A DNA stretch of 64,000 bases, taken from the NCBI GenBank assembly GCA_943789465.1, contig CALSUF010000003.1:216331-280330 (forward strand), read 5' to 3'. Below the pieces are notes generated by a model, which did not search any database, had not been told where the DNA came from, and worked only from the letters and a program-made list of their open reading frames with translations. This document shows, in pieces, positions 43,468-52,461 of the stretch (position 1 is the stretch's first letter; every line of letters begins with the position of its first letter). A program made the position numbers and the translations under genes. This DNA is from an uncultured Flavobacteriaceae bacterium (GTDB taxonomy: Bacteria; Bacteroidota; Bacteroidia; Flavobacteriales; Flavobacteriaceae).

Positions 43468-43986
43468 ATGATCGTTGTTTTGCTAGGATATATGGGGTGT
43501 GGTAAGTCCACTGTGGGACAGATACTTGCAGAAAATCTAGGTTTTAATTTTATAGATTTAGACGCTTACATTGAACAAAAACAGCAGGCATCAATTTCTG
43601 AAATTTTTAATTCTAAAGGCGAAATATTTTTTAGAAAGATAGAGTCTGAAGCCGTTAAACAATTGTGTGAACAATCCGATTCCTTAGTTTTGGCATTGGG
43701 AGGTGGCACTCCTTGCTATTCAGACACCATGCAATTTTTGGTAAATCACCCCAATGTTAAGACTGTTTCTTTAAATCTTTCTATAAAAAATCTATCAGAA
43801 CGCCTGATTCATGAAAAAGCGAAACGCCCCTTGATTGCCAATTTATCAAATGAAAATATTCCCGAATTTATAGCAAAACATTTGTTTGAAAGGTCGTACT
43901 ATTACAATCAAGCTGAAATAGGAATCCAAACAGATACCCTGAGTGTTGCCGAAACTGTAGCTACAATTCAGTCTAAATTATTCTAA
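43468..43986 (+). CDS. aroK: Shikimate kinase
   Basis: 172 residues. P-loop GYMGCGKST at 7-15, DLDAYIE (the Asp contacts shikimate), FRKIES with the substrate Arg, and LALGGGTPC. It phosphorylates shikimate at the 3-hydroxyl in aromatic amino acid synthesis. It is a single gene; its last 9 bp overlap the end of the opposite-strand phosphoribosyltransferase gene, and there is no terminator between them. Confidence 0.93.
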   Translation: MIVVLLGYMGCGKSTVGQILAENLGFNFIDLDAYIEQKQQASISEIFNSKGEIFFRKIESEAVKQLCEQSDSLVLALGGGTPCYSDTMQFLVNHPNVKTVSLNLSIKNLSERLIHEKAKRPLIANLSNENIPEFIAKHLFERSYYYNQAEIGIQTDTLSVAETVATIQSKLF

Positions 43987-44481
43987 AATCACTTTTGTTT
44001 TTTTTCCTGTAAAGATTACAGAAATATGTTCATGAATAGAGGTGGATAATGACAGGCCTTTAAAATCTGCCTTTACCGGATATTTCTTATGATTTCGATT
44101 GACAAGAACTGCTGTTTTAAACTGCTTTAAAGGAACATCCAAAAAATGTTTGACTCCATATATTAAAGTAGTACCTGAGTTTAACACATCATCCACCAAT
44201 ACCAAAGATTTATTTGTATAAGTATCTTTTGTGAGCGAAGTTGTGATTGGGTTTGTAGGATTTTTCTTGTCGATGGTCACTTTACAAAGTACAGGGTTGA
44301 TGTCACAAATTTCAACCATGGCGGCTCTTAATTTTTCAGCAAATAAGTAACCATTTGATTCAATGCCAGCGAGGATGACTTCTTGTTCTTCAACATTGGA
44401 TTCATAAATCTGATACGCAATTCGTTTTACTTTATGATTTATTTCTTCGTGATTTAAAATACAATTCTCTGTTAAACCCAT
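43978..44481 (-). CDS. Type I phosphoribosyltransferase, PyrR-like
   Basis: 167 residues. PRPP-binding loop VLVDDVLNSGTTL and the early AGIESNGYLFAEKL hood segment. The overall pattern is that of PyrR-like/uracil or hypoxanthine phosphoribosyltransferases. Whether it is an RNA-binding attenuator or only an enzyme cannot be read from the sequence; no pyr genes are adjacent. It lies 47 bp after hslR on the same strand. Confidence 0.8.
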   Translation of the reverse strand: MGLTENCILNHEEINHKVKRIAYQIYESNVEEQEVILAGIESNGYLFAEKLRAAMVEICDINPVLCKVTIDKKNPTNPITTSLTKDTYTNKSLVLVDDVLNSGTTLIYGVKHFLDVPLKQFKTAVLVNRNHKKYPVKADFKGLSLSTSIHEHISVIFTGKKTKVILE

Positions 44482-44528
44482 AGTATTTGTTTTTTCAAAG
44501 ATAAAAAACTGTTTTTATTCTTTTTGTA

Positions 44529-44909
44529 TTAATCCGTATTTTCATCATTTTCTAAATACCCATCAATTTCTCGACGGTCTTTTTTAGTTGGTCGTCCTTC
44601 TCCTTTTTGGCGGTAATAATCTTTCGAATATTTCAATAACTCTTGTGCTTCAAATTCAGATTTTGGTGTGTTGTCCACTCTATATATATCTACAAGTTTG
44701 GCGCCCACGCGACTCGCAGGAATGTCCAGGACCGTCAGTTGATAGTTCACTTGATTCAAGCGCACCACTATTTTGTCCATGGGATAGACATCTCTGCTCG
44801 GTTTTACTATGGCTTCATTTACTTTGATATGACCCTTTTTACAAGCTGTTGAGGCGATGTTACGGGTTTTAAAATAACGAACACACCATAAATACTTATC
44901 GATTCTCAT
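44529..44909 (-). CDS. hslR: S4-domain RNA-binding protein, Hsp15-like
   Basis: 126 residues. An S4 domain at the N-terminus (MRIDKYLWCVRYFKTRNIASTACKKG...IKVNEAIVKPSRDV) and a basic C-terminal tail with GRPTKKDRREIDGY. Hsp15 binds free 50S subunits carrying a nascent peptidyl-tRNA and helps to recycle them. Divergent from the FKBP lipoprotein gene 76 bp away. Confidence 0.85.
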   Translation of the reverse strand: MRIDKYLWCVRYFKTRNIASTACKKGHIKVNEAIVKPSRDVYPMDKIVVRLNQVNYQLTVLDIPASRVGAKLVDIYRVDNTPKSEFEAQELLKYSKDYYRQKGEGRPTKKDRREIDGYLENDENTD

Positions 44910-44985
44910 AAAATGTTTAAAACAACGTTAATGTACCTTACAAAAATAGTATATTATTGTATCTTGCAGCACTAAATATAAACAT

Positions 44986-46002
44986 ATGACCTATAAATAT
45001 AACATATTCTTTATTTGTGCTCTCATGCTCTCAATAATCGCTTGTAGTAATGATGATGATGATGACACCCCTGTTTCTGTTCCTGAAAATGACCGTACAG
45101 AACAGCAAGTTGTGGATAATGATTCTCTTGTAGATTACCTGAATACGCACTATTACAATGCAACTGAAGTCAACGCGATATCAAACCCAACCGTAGCAGA
45201 TGTGGTGATCACAGAGTTGCTTGAAGGCGAAACACTGCCCTCTGGTACAGCCCTTTTAATATCAGCAGTTGAGACCAAAACAACGACTTATTTAGAGGTT
45301 GATTACGACTATTATATTTTAAAAATTAAACAAGGTGGGGGCTCAAATAGCCCTTATTTTTCTGACAGTGTAAGAGTAAATTATTCTGGTAATTTATTAA
45401 ATGAAGAAATTTTTGATAGTTCAGTTGTTCCAAGAGTTTTTGATTTAGTTAACCCGGATATTATCCCTGGTTGGAGAAAAGTATTCCCAGAGTTTAATGT
45501 AGCGAGTGCATTTACGACCAGTTCAGGGATAGTCACTTTTGAAAACTATGGTATGGGCGTCATGTTTTTACCTTCCGGTTTAGGGTTTTATGCAGCTTAT
45601 AGGAGCTCAATACCATCGTATTCAAATTTAATTTTTAAGTTTGAATTATACCAAAGTCAAGTCAATGACCATGATATGGACGGAGTGCCTTCTTATTTTG
45701 AAGATATTGATAATGATGGTGAAGTATTTAATGATGATACAGATACTAATTTATTTTCTAATTTTGTAGACCAAGATGATGATGGTGATGGTGTACTTAC
45801 ATTAAATGAGCTTGAGCCTACGGAGTACATTATTAATACTAATTTAGGAGAAATAGAGCCTTTGCTTGCCGCTAAAGAGTTTGAAATTAGTAAAACAGAA
45901 GACTCAGGAATTATTACAATTAAAACAGTTAAGATTGTAGATTCTAATAATGATGGTTTAGATGATTATCTTGATGAAAATATAACGATTAATTACAACT
46001 AA
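44986..46002 (+). CDS. Surface lipoprotein with FKBP-type isomerase domain and acidic tail
   Basis: 338 residues. Lipobox SIIAC with Cys near residue 20, directly followed by SNDDDDD. That acidic run after the Cys resembles the lipoprotein export signal known from Capnocytophaga and Flavobacterium, so the protein may face outward. An FKBP domain spans about 100-220: SVRVNYSGNLLNEEIFDSS, IIPGWRKVFPEF, MFLPSGLGFYA and SNLIFKFELYQ. The tail holds Asp-rich stretches (DHDMDGVPSYFEDIDNDGE, DQDDDGDGVLTLNELE) like calcium-binding thrombospondin-3 or EF-hand loops. A strong terminator follows. Confidence 0.82.
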   Translation: MTYKYNIFFICALMLSIIACSNDDDDDTPVSVPENDRTEQQVVDNDSLVDYLNTHYYNATEVNAISNPTVADVVITELLEGETLPSGTALLISAVETKTTTYLEVDYDYYILKIKQGGGSNSPYFSDSVRVNYSGNLLNEEIFDSSVVPRVFDLVNPDIIPGWRKVFPEFNVASAFTTSSGIVTFENYGMGVMFLPSGLGFYAAYRSSIPSYSNLIFKFELYQSQVNDHDMDGVPSYFEDIDNDGEVFNDDTDTNLFSNFVDQDDDGDGVLTLNELEPTEYIINTNLGEIEPLLAAKEFEISKTEDSGIITIKTVKIVDSNNDGLDDYLDENITINYN

Positions 46003-46011
46003 TAAAATTTT

Positions 46012-46055
46012 AAAAAAAAAGAGTCCCTAAATTGAATATTTAGGGACTCTTTTTT
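46012..46055. terminator. Bidirectional terminator between FKBP lipoprotein and TSP3 protein genes
   Basis: Perfect 12-bp stem GAGTCCCTAAAT (46021-46032) / ATTTAGGGACTC (46038-46049) with a 5-base loop, preceded by a run of A and followed by a run of T. It serves the two convergent genes. Confidence 0.85.
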
Positions 46056-46080
46056 AATTACAACAAAACCAATAAACTAT

Positions 46081-47649
46081 TTATTTCATAGGTTCAAATT
46101 GTATAGTTTTTCTAAACTTTTTAAATTTTTTCACATAACGATCATTTATATGAACAACATAAAAGCCACTTGGTAAAGAAGAAATACTTATCGTTTGACC
46201 ATCGTATACTGAATGATTTACTATGGGTGAGGAAGGATTATATAAATTATAAATCTTAAGATTAGTTAGCTTTTTCATTCCACTTCTTTCGATCCTAATA
46301 TTATTATTCAAAGGGATTTCTATCAATCCACCGTACCCCAAGTTTAAATATACCATTCTACCAGCAGATTCTTGGTATTCAAATTTTAAATATTTCCAAT
46401 TGTCATCATCCGATTCATCTGATTCTTCAATATCATCATCTAAGTCTATAGTAATGTGCATATAGTATGATGTATCCTCTTCAAGTTGCATGCCTGCTAT
46501 ATTTTCATAAAGATATGTTGAATATGTATCTGTTTTTTCTGAGTTACCGTTAATGCTACCTGCATTATCATCTCTAAATGTATAATAATTAGAGCTTGTG
46601 TTTGTGTAGGGGTTTTGATCAGAAGTAGATACCAAAATTTCATAAGGGGAAGATGTGGCATTACCCTCATCGTTATTTTCAATAGTAATATCAAAAACAT
46701 GATTTTGATCTTTTCTAAAAACAGGAACATTGTCAGAGTCTTCAAAAACATCATATGTAGTGCCCCCAACATCAACAGTAAAACCAGAAAGAGTAAGGTT
46801 TGGTAAAGAATTATTACCATCCGAATCGTCACATACATCGCCAATTCCATCATTGTCTACATCAGACTGATCAGGGTTAAATTGTGTAGGGCAATTATCA
46901 ACAGAATCCAACAAACCATCATTATCATCATCACTATCGCAAACGTCCCCTAAACCATCATTGTCATTATCTAATTGATTAGCGTTGCTGTTTTCGAGAC
47001 AATTATCACATACATTTCCAACACTATCGTTATCATTATCAGCTTGATCAGGGTTAGAAATATCTGGGCAATTATCTTGAGAATCGAAATGTCCGTCTCC
47101 ATCCGAATCTGGAGCTGTATTACACAGTGTTAGTGTCTTTGTAGCAGAACTTGATGGCCATGGATATAATATATGTGGCGTGCCTGTTGGTACGGCGGTT
47201 GGATCTACTTCAACAGAAAGCCTAACAGTAAAAGTTTGTACAAGTCCTGACGAACTTTGACCCAAAAGAAATGTATCTGGATATTCCTTTATAAGATTTA
47301 TATCTCCGTAGGAACCTATGGGTGGGAATTCATTTTTGTTAATTATGCGAGTATAGGATGTATACTCTTCTATTTGTCTGTCCCAAAATTCAAATTCCAA
47401 TTTAAAATTAATTATATCTTCATAATCTATATGAAGCGTATTTGGATCTCCATCATCTTGAGTTTTCCAGATAATTTGAATCTTAAGACTGCCAAAACAC
47501 TCATAAGTAATATTTTCATATGTTACAAAAGAATTATTTATTGGGACTTTTTGTACTGAGAAAGTATTAAAATTATCACAGGTGTACGTTTGTGAGCTTA
47601 TAATTTGAGTCACAAATAAAAAGAAAAATAAAAAAGTAGGTTTTTTCAT
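46081..47649 (-). CDS. T9SS-secreted thrombospondin type 3 repeat protein
   Basis: 522 residues with a signal peptide (cleavage near ISSQ). A beta-rich N-terminal domain is followed by a calcium-binding thrombospondin type 3 block at about 180-275 (DSDGDGHFDSQDNCPD, DNDNDGLGDVCD, DDDNDGLLDSVDNCPT). Next comes a CARDB-like domain (LTLSGFTVDVGG...VFDITIENNDEGN) with an acidic ITIDLDDDIEESDESDDDN strand. The last ~75 residues form a T9SS type A sorting domain ending GFYVVHINDRYVKKFKKF. No catalytic motif is seen; a calcium-dependent adhesive or structural role is likely. Confidence 0.8.
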   Translation of the reverse strand: MKKPTFLFFFLFVTQIISSQTYTCDNFNTFSVQKVPINNSFVTYENITYECFGSLKIQIIWKTQDDGDPNTLHIDYEDIINFKLEFEFWDRQIEEYTSYTRIINKNEFPPIGSYGDINLIKEYPDTFLLGQSSSGLVQTFTVRLSVEVDPTAVPTGTPHILYPWPSSSATKTLTLCNTAPDSDGDGHFDSQDNCPDISNPDQADNDNDSVGNVCDNCLENSNANQLDNDNDGLGDVCDSDDDNDGLLDSVDNCPTQFNPDQSDVDNDGIGDVCDDSDGNNSLPNLTLSGFTVDVGGTTYDVFEDSDNVPVFRKDQNHVFDITIENNDEGNATSSPYEILVSTSDQNPYTNTSSNYYTFRDDNAGSINGNSEKTDTYSTYLYENIAGMQLEEDTSYYMHITIDLDDDIEESDESDDDNWKYLKFEYQESAGRMVYLNLGYGGLIEIPLNNNIRIERSGMKKLTNLKIYNLYNPSSPIVNHSVYDGQTISISSLPSGFYVVHINDRYVKKFKKFRKTIQFEPMK

Positions 47650-47817
47650 GATTTAAAGGGTTTTAAAGATTATTGTTCAATGTATAAGATTTTTTTTAAT
47701 TCAAAACATTTTTTATTTTTTTAAAATACTAATAATCAGTTAAAATGAAGGGGCTTAAAATTCATTAGAGTCAATAATGTTGCAATTTACGAATTGAATA
47801 TCATTTTTAGGTAGCAC

Positions 47818-47849
47818 AAAAAAAGAGTCGCTAATGCGACTCTTTTTTT
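47818..47849 (-). terminator. Terminator of the transketolase operon
   Basis: Hairpin AAAAAAAGAGTCGC - TAAT - GCGACTCTTTTTTT, 24 bp beyond the stop of the transketolase C-terminal subunit gene on the minus strand. The symmetric A/T tails could stop transcription in both directions. Confidence 0.85.
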
Positions 47850-47872
47850 GTTAAAACAGTAAGTAGTTACCG

Positions 47873-48826
47873 TTATTTTCTTTTGATAACTTTCAATGTT
47901 TTCTCTACAATACTGTCACTGTTAAGTCCGTATTTTTCCATCAATTGAGCAGGAGTTCCAGACTCTCCAAACGTATCATTAGTAGCTACAAACTCTTGTG
48001 GTGTTGGATGGTGAAGCGCTAAGACTCTCGCCACGCTTTCTCCTAAGCCTCCAAGGTGGTTGTGTTCTTCGGCAGTGACAATACAGCCTGTTTTTGCAAC
48101 AGAATCAAGAATTGCTTTGTCATCCAAGGGTTTGATGGTGTGAATATTGATAACCTCCGCAGAAATTCCTTGTTCATGCAATACTTTTGCTGCTTCAAGT
48201 GCTTCCCAAACCAAATGTCCAGTCGCAACAATTGTCACATCCGATCCTTCTTGAAGTTGAATGGCTTTCCCAATTTCAAATACTTGATCTTCAGGAGTAA
48301 AAACAGGCACTGCTGGTCTTCCGAATCTTAAATAGACAGGACCTTCATAATCTGCAATCGCAATGGTAGCTGCTTTGGTTTGGTTGTAGTCACAAGTATT
48401 GATAACTACCATTCCTGGTAGCATTTTCATCAATCCAATATCTTCTAAAATTTGGTGTGTAGCGCCATCTTCCCCTAGCGTTAATCCAGCATGAGAAGCA
48501 CAAATTTTCACATTTTTATCAGAATATGCAATGGATTGTCTGATTTGATCATAAACACGCCCCGTTGAAAAATTGGCAAAGGTTCCAGTAAAAGGAATTT
48601 TTCCTCCAATAGTCAAGCCAGCGGCTATAGACATCATATTAGCTTCGGCAATTCCAATTTGAAAAAAACGCTCTGGGTTTTCTTCAATAAATTGATTCAT
48701 TTTTAAAGATCCAATCAAGTCGGCACAAAGTGCTACTACATTTGGGTTGGTTCTTCCTAGCTCTGTAAGACCAGCTCCAAAACCACTTCTCGTATCTTTT
48801 TTCTCTGTATATGTATAAGTTTTCAT
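47873..48826 (-). CDS. Transketolase, C-terminal subunit (split form)
   Basis: 317 residues, equal to the pyrimidine-binding and C-terminal domains of transketolase. [15 protein letters not shown] holds the Glu that activates thiamine diphosphate. [15 protein letters not shown] and the C-terminal [14 protein letters not shown] are also present. It pairs with the subunit encoded 18 bp upstream to give a complete transketolase of the pentose phosphate pathway. The split-gene form resembles DXS-like and archaeal arrangements. Confidence 0.9.
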   Translation of the reverse strand: MKTYTYTEKKDTRSGFGAGLTELGRTNPNVVALCADLIGSLKMNQFIEENPERFFQIGIAEANMMSIAAGLTIGGKIPFTGTFANFSTGRVYDQIRQSIAYSDKNVKICASHAGLTLGEDGATHQILEDIGLMKMLPGMVVINTCDYNQTKAATIAIADYEGPVYLRFGRPAVPVFTPEDQVFEIGKAIQLQEGSDVTIVATGHLVWEALEAAKVLHEQGISAEVINIHTIKPLDDKAILDSVAKTGCIVTAEEHNHLGGLGESVARVLALHHPTPQEFVATNDTFGESGTPAQLMEKYGLNSDSIVEKTLKVIKRK

Positions 48827-48844
48827 GTTCTATTGGTTTTGAAA

Positions 48845-49687
48845 TTAATAATCTCCTAAAGTTTCTGGATTCTGATTTAAAGCATTTTCTAACTGATCGT
48901 CATTGGGTGCTTTTCCGTGCCATGCGTGAGTATGCATCATAAAATCAACGCCATTACCCATCATCGTTTTTAATAAAACACAAACAGGTTTTCCTTTACC
49001 AGTTGCAGCTTTGGCCGTTGCCATTCCTTCTAGTATAGCTTCAATATCATTGCCATTTTCAATTTCGATAACCGTCCAATCAAAAGCTTCAAACTTTCCT
49101 TTAATACTTCCCATTGGAAGTACATCGTCTGTGGCTCCGTCAATCTGTTTTCCATTTAAATCGATCGTTGCAATAAGATTGTCAACTTTTTTTGCTGAAG
49201 CATACATGATGGCTTCCCAATTTTGACCTTCTTGTAATTCGCCGTCTCCTAAAAGACTATAAATCAAATTTGAATCGTTATTCAGTTTTTTTGTTTGTGC
49301 AGCACCAATCGCAACCGAAAGCCCTTGACCTAAAGATCCAGAAGCAATTCGAACACCTGGAAGCCCTTCATGGGTTGTAGGGTGTCCTTGCAGTCGAGAA
49401 TTTAACAATCTAAACGTATTTAATTCTTTTACAGGGAAGTATCCAGAATGTGCCAAAACACTATAAAATACTGGAGATATATGACCATTTGATAAGAAAA
49501 ATAAATCTTCATCAATACCATCCATGTCAAAGCCCTCTTTGCGATTCATGATGTTGGTATAGAGTGTCACTAGAAATTCTGTACAGCCTAAGGAACCTCC
49601 TGGGTGCCCAGAGTTTACTTTGTGAACCATTCGTAAAATATCTCTACGAACTTGAGTTGTTAAATCATGTAAATTTTTGTTTGACAT
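48845..49687 (-). CDS. Transketolase, N-terminal subunit (split form)
   Basis: 280 residues from ATG 49687 (MSNKNLHDLTTQ). An upstream in-frame ATG at 49723 falls inside the likely -7 box (49721-49728), so it cannot be in the message. Thiamine-diphosphate domain: VNSGHPGGSLGCTEF, GSLGQGLSVAIGAA, the metal-binding GDGELQEGQNWEA, and HAWHGKAP near the end. Together with the next gene it forms the two-subunit transketolase. Confidence 0.9.
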   Translation of the reverse strand: MSNKNLHDLTTQVRRDILRMVHKVNSGHPGGSLGCTEFLVTLYTNIMNRKEGFDMDGIDEDLFFLSNGHISPVFYSVLAHSGYFPVKELNTFRLLNSRLQGHPTTHEGLPGVRIASGSLGQGLSVAIGAAQTKKLNNDSNLIYSLLGDGELQEGQNWEAIMYASAKKVDNLIATIDLNGKQIDGATDDVLPMGSIKGKFEAFDWTVIEIENGNDIEAILEGMATAKAATGKGKPVCVLLKTMMGNGVDFMMHTHAWHGKAPNDDQLENALNQNPETLGDY

Positions 49688-49720
49688 TGATTGGTTTTTA
49701 GATGTTAAAAAATCGATCTT

Positions 49721-49728
49721 CAAATATA
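49721..49728 (-). promoter_or_regulatory. -7 promoter element of the transketolase operon
   Basis: The minus strand reads TATATTTG, an exact TAnnTTTG match, 33 bp ahead of the chosen start at 49687. It decides against the longer start. Confidence 0.55.
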
Positions 49729-49810
49729 ATTTTAATTTTAGATAGATAAAGTATTTAATCTTGTAATTTTTACAATTTAACTAACAATTTATAAAAAGAA
49801 AGTACGAGTC

Positions 49811-49840
49811 TTTGAAAGTGTAATTTATTTTCTATTTTTG
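49811..49840 (+). promoter_or_regulatory. Promoter of the LtaS-like gene
   Basis: TTTG (49811-49814) and TATTTTTG (49833-49840) with 18 bp between them: a complete Bacteroidota -33/-7 pair, 22 bp ahead of ATG 49863. Confidence 0.7.
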
Positions 49841-49862
49841 CCGATATTTCTGAACCATTCCC

Positions 49863-51791
49863 ATGTTAAAATTTTTGAGACTACAAGAGTATAAAGTGAT
49901 GATTTACAGGATTTTACTTGTTTATTTTTTTTATGCAGTAAGTCGTTTTTTATTTTTTATTTATAATTATTCATTTTTAGAAATAGATTCTATTTTTGAG
50001 TACATAAGACTGAGTTATCACGGTCTGGCATTTGATACCACAGCTATATTTTATTTAAACAGTTTATTTGTGCTATTTTCAATGTTACCTTTTGTAGTTA
50101 ATACGCACAAAACATATCAAAAATTTCTATTTTTTATTTATTTCTTAACCAACTTGATAGGAATGGCCTTGAATTTTGTGGATTTGATTTATTACAAATT
50201 TAATTTTAGTCGAACCACTGTTTCTGAATGGGATGTAATTGAAAATGAAAGCAACCTCATTCAAATGTTTGGGCGTTTTGCTGTTAGCTACTGGCATGTT
50301 TTTTTGTTATTTTTTATGGTAGCCGCTTTGTGGATATTCCTTTACAAAAAGGTGGAAGTGAGCACAAAACCCTACTCCAAAGGACTTATATCATATCTCT
50401 TCACATCAGTAGTTTCGTTTCTTATCATGGCAACTCTTATGGTTGGCGGTATTAGAGGCGATTTTAAACACAGTACACGTCCCATCAATTTAGTGGACGC
50501 CAATAGACATGTTACTAAAATTCAGCATGCAGATTTTGTATTAAATACCCCTTTTGCAATTATGAGAACCTTCAATAAAATAACCTTTAAAAAGGTGTCT
50601 TTTGATGTGCAAAAATCGGTTGTTGACAGTTTGGCACAACCCATGAAAGTCTATCAAAAAACCATACAAAAAAAGCCAAATATTGTTGTTTTTATTACTG
50701 AAAGTTACAGCAGAGAATACATAGGTGCTTTTAATAATCCTACCCAAATTAAGGATTATATAAGTTATACGCCATTCTTAGATTCTCTATCAACAAAAAG
50801 CTTGATCTTTAATAATGCCTTTGCAAACGGTAGAAAATCTATCCACGGAATGTCTTCTGTATTGGCTGGAATACCTTCCTTTAAAGATGCTTTTACATCT
50901 TCTCCTTTTGCAAATCAAAAAGTAGAATCTGTTGTTTCTGTATTGAATCAAGAAGGCTATGACACTTCCTTTTTTCATGGAGCTCCCAATGGATCTATGG
51001 GTTTTTTAGGATTTTCAAACATCCTAGGTTTCGATCACTATTATGGAAAAACAGAATTCAATAACGATCTATTATTTGATGGCGTTTGGGGTATTTGGGA
51101 TGCTCCGTTTTTTCAGTATACCAAAGAGGTTTTGGATGCTAAAACGACACCATTTTTCTCAACAATTTTTACGGTCAGTTCTCACGAACCCTACATTGTT
51201 CCCAAAGAATTTGAAGGCGTATTTCCGAAAGGAAATTTACCAATGCACCAATGTGTGGGCTACACTGATTATGCGTTTAAACAATTTTTTGAAGCTGCCA
51301 AAAAAGAACCTTGGTTTGAAAACACGATTTTTATAATTACAGCTGATCATACCAATCAAATTTATTACAAGGAACATTATTTGAACCCTATAAATAGATA
51401 TGCTGTCCCCATCTTGATTTACAGCCCAAATGAAGAATATATTGGAGTTAATTCCGAATTAGCTCAGCAAATTGACATCTATCCAACTATTTTAGATATG
51501 ATCGGATATGACAAGCCATTTAGAAGTTGGGGGCGTAGTTTAGTTGATAATAGTGAAGTTAAAATGCCTCCTTATGTGATCAATTTTAATGGTCAAAATT
51601 ATCAGTACAGTAAGGGTAATATAATTTGTATCTTTGACGGAGTTAAAGCAATTGGTTTCTACGATATAAGTGACATAAACTTAGAAACAAATCTGATAGC
51701 CAATCGCACCAAAGAAATGGATACAGTTGAATTGGCCTGTAAAGCATTTTTAAAAGATTATTTTGATAGAATTATTGATAGAAATTTATAA
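49863..51791 (+). CDS. LtaS-like sulfatase-fold membrane enzyme (phosphoglycerol/phosphoethanolamine transferase type)
   Basis: 642 residues. Five N-terminal membrane helices (to about 200), then an extracytoplasmic alkaline-phosphatase-superfamily domain. Motifs: NIVVFITESYSREYIGAF (metal site), NGRKSIHGMSSVLAGIPSF (with the likely Ser nucleophile), FFHGAPNGSMGF, and ITADHTNQIYYKEHYLNPINRYAVPILIYSP (metal-binding Asp/His). In Gram-positive bacteria LtaS makes lipoteichoic acid. Flavobacteria have none, so transfer of phosphoglycerol or phosphoethanolamine to a glycan or lipid is more likely. A phosphatase-like gene follows after 17 bp. Confidence 0.85.
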   Translation: MLKFLRLQEYKVMIYRILLVYFFYAVSRFLFFIYNYSFLEIDSIFEYIRLSYHGLAFDTTAIFYLNSLFVLFSMLPFVVNTHKTYQKFLFFIYFLTNLIGMALNFVDLIYYKFNFSRTTVSEWDVIENESNLIQMFGRFAVSYWHVFLLFFMVAALWIFLYKKVEVSTKPYSKGLISYLFTSVVSFLIMATLMVGGIRGDFKHSTRPINLVDANRHVTKIQHADFVLNTPFAIMRTFNKITFKKVSFDVQKSVVDSLAQPMKVYQKTIQKKPNIVVFITESYSREYIGAFNNPTQIKDYISYTPFLDSLSTKSLIFNNAFANGRKSIHGMSSVLAGIPSFKDAFTSSPFANQKVESVVSVLNQEGYDTSFFHGAPNGSMGFLGFSNILGFDHYYGKTEFNNDLLFDGVWGIWDAPFFQYTKEVLDAKTTPFFSTIFTVSSHEPYIVPKEFEGVFPKGNLPMHQCVGYTDYAFKQFFEAAKKEPWFENTIFIITADHTNQIYYKEHYLNPINRYAVPILIYSPNEEYIGVNSELAQQIDIYPTILDMIGYDKPFRSWGRSLVDNSEVKMPPYVINFNGQNYQYSKGNIICIFDGVKAIGFYDISDINLETNLIANRTKEMDTVELACKAFLKDYFDRIIDRNL

Positions 51792-51808
51792 TTAAAAGTT
51801 TAATAGTG

Positions 51809-52375
51809 ATGAAAAAAAAAATAGGCTTACTTCTTTTGAGTATAATTGTAATAGGCGTTTCAAAATATGTTTACGATGTACATTTCAATTATAACTTTAA
51901 AGAAATTTCAAAAAATAAGGTTTATAAATCTGGGGTAATTCCACCTGATAAAATTGCAAATTATATTCAAGATCATCAGATCAATAGTGTGATTGATTTG
52001 AGATTCCCTCATACTGTTGATAAGGTTAACAATCCTGAAATACCTCAAGAACTTACTGCAGAAAAAGAAGCGGTCGAAAAGCTGGAAGGAGTTACCTATT
52101 TTAATCTAGGAACGGATCAAGTACCTACGCAAGAAACGGTTGATAAATTCTTAGAAATTATGGACGAGCCTTCTAATTACCCTGTATTAGTTCATTGCTA
52201 TCATGGAGTGGGACGAGCACAATTATTTTCAGCAATCTACAGAATGGAGTACGAAGGTTGGAGCAACCAAGAGGCTAGAGAACAAACACGCGTATTGTTA
52301 AAAGGTAGCTCTTTTGATGAAGGTAAGCCAAAAGGCGATTATTTAATTAATTACCAGCCACGCCCAACGAAATAA
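51809..52375 (+). CDS. Membrane-anchored dual-specificity/tyrosine phosphatase-like protein
   Basis: 188 residues from ATG 51809 (a GTG lies 3 bp upstream). An N-terminal membrane segment (IGLLLLSIIVIGVSKYVY) is followed by a cysteine-phosphatase domain: VYKSGVIPPDKI, SVIDLRF, and the P-loop HCYHGVGRA (HCx5R). The expected active Cys and Arg are present. The substrate could be a phosphoprotein, phospholipid or phosphosugar. Tight linkage to the LtaS-like gene hints at a shared phospho-modified envelope substrate. Confidence 0.82.
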   Translation: MKKKIGLLLLSIIVIGVSKYVYDVHFNYNFKEISKNKVYKSGVIPPDKIANYIQDHQINSVIDLRFPHTVDKVNNPEIPQELTAEKEAVEKLEGVTYFNLGTDQVPTQETVDKFLEIMDEPSNYPVLVHCYHGVGRAQLFSAIYRMEYEGWSNQEAREQTRVLLKGSSFDEGKPKGDYLINYQPRPTK

Positions 52376-52461
52376 TAGACGTCAGAAGTTTTTGTGCTTA
52401 GGGTATTAAAGTTACTTTTATGCCGTTAAAAAATCCACTATTAATCACCTAATTTAAGAGT

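Noticed and set aside
43978..43986. Possible sequence error where aroK and the phosphoribosyltransferase overlap tail to tail
   Set aside because: Both proteins end at normal length for their families, so a real 9-bp convergent overlap is simpler.
44588..44852. Plus-strand frames opposite hslR
   Set aside because: They are complements of the S4-domain gene, overlap each other in two frames and have no supporting features.
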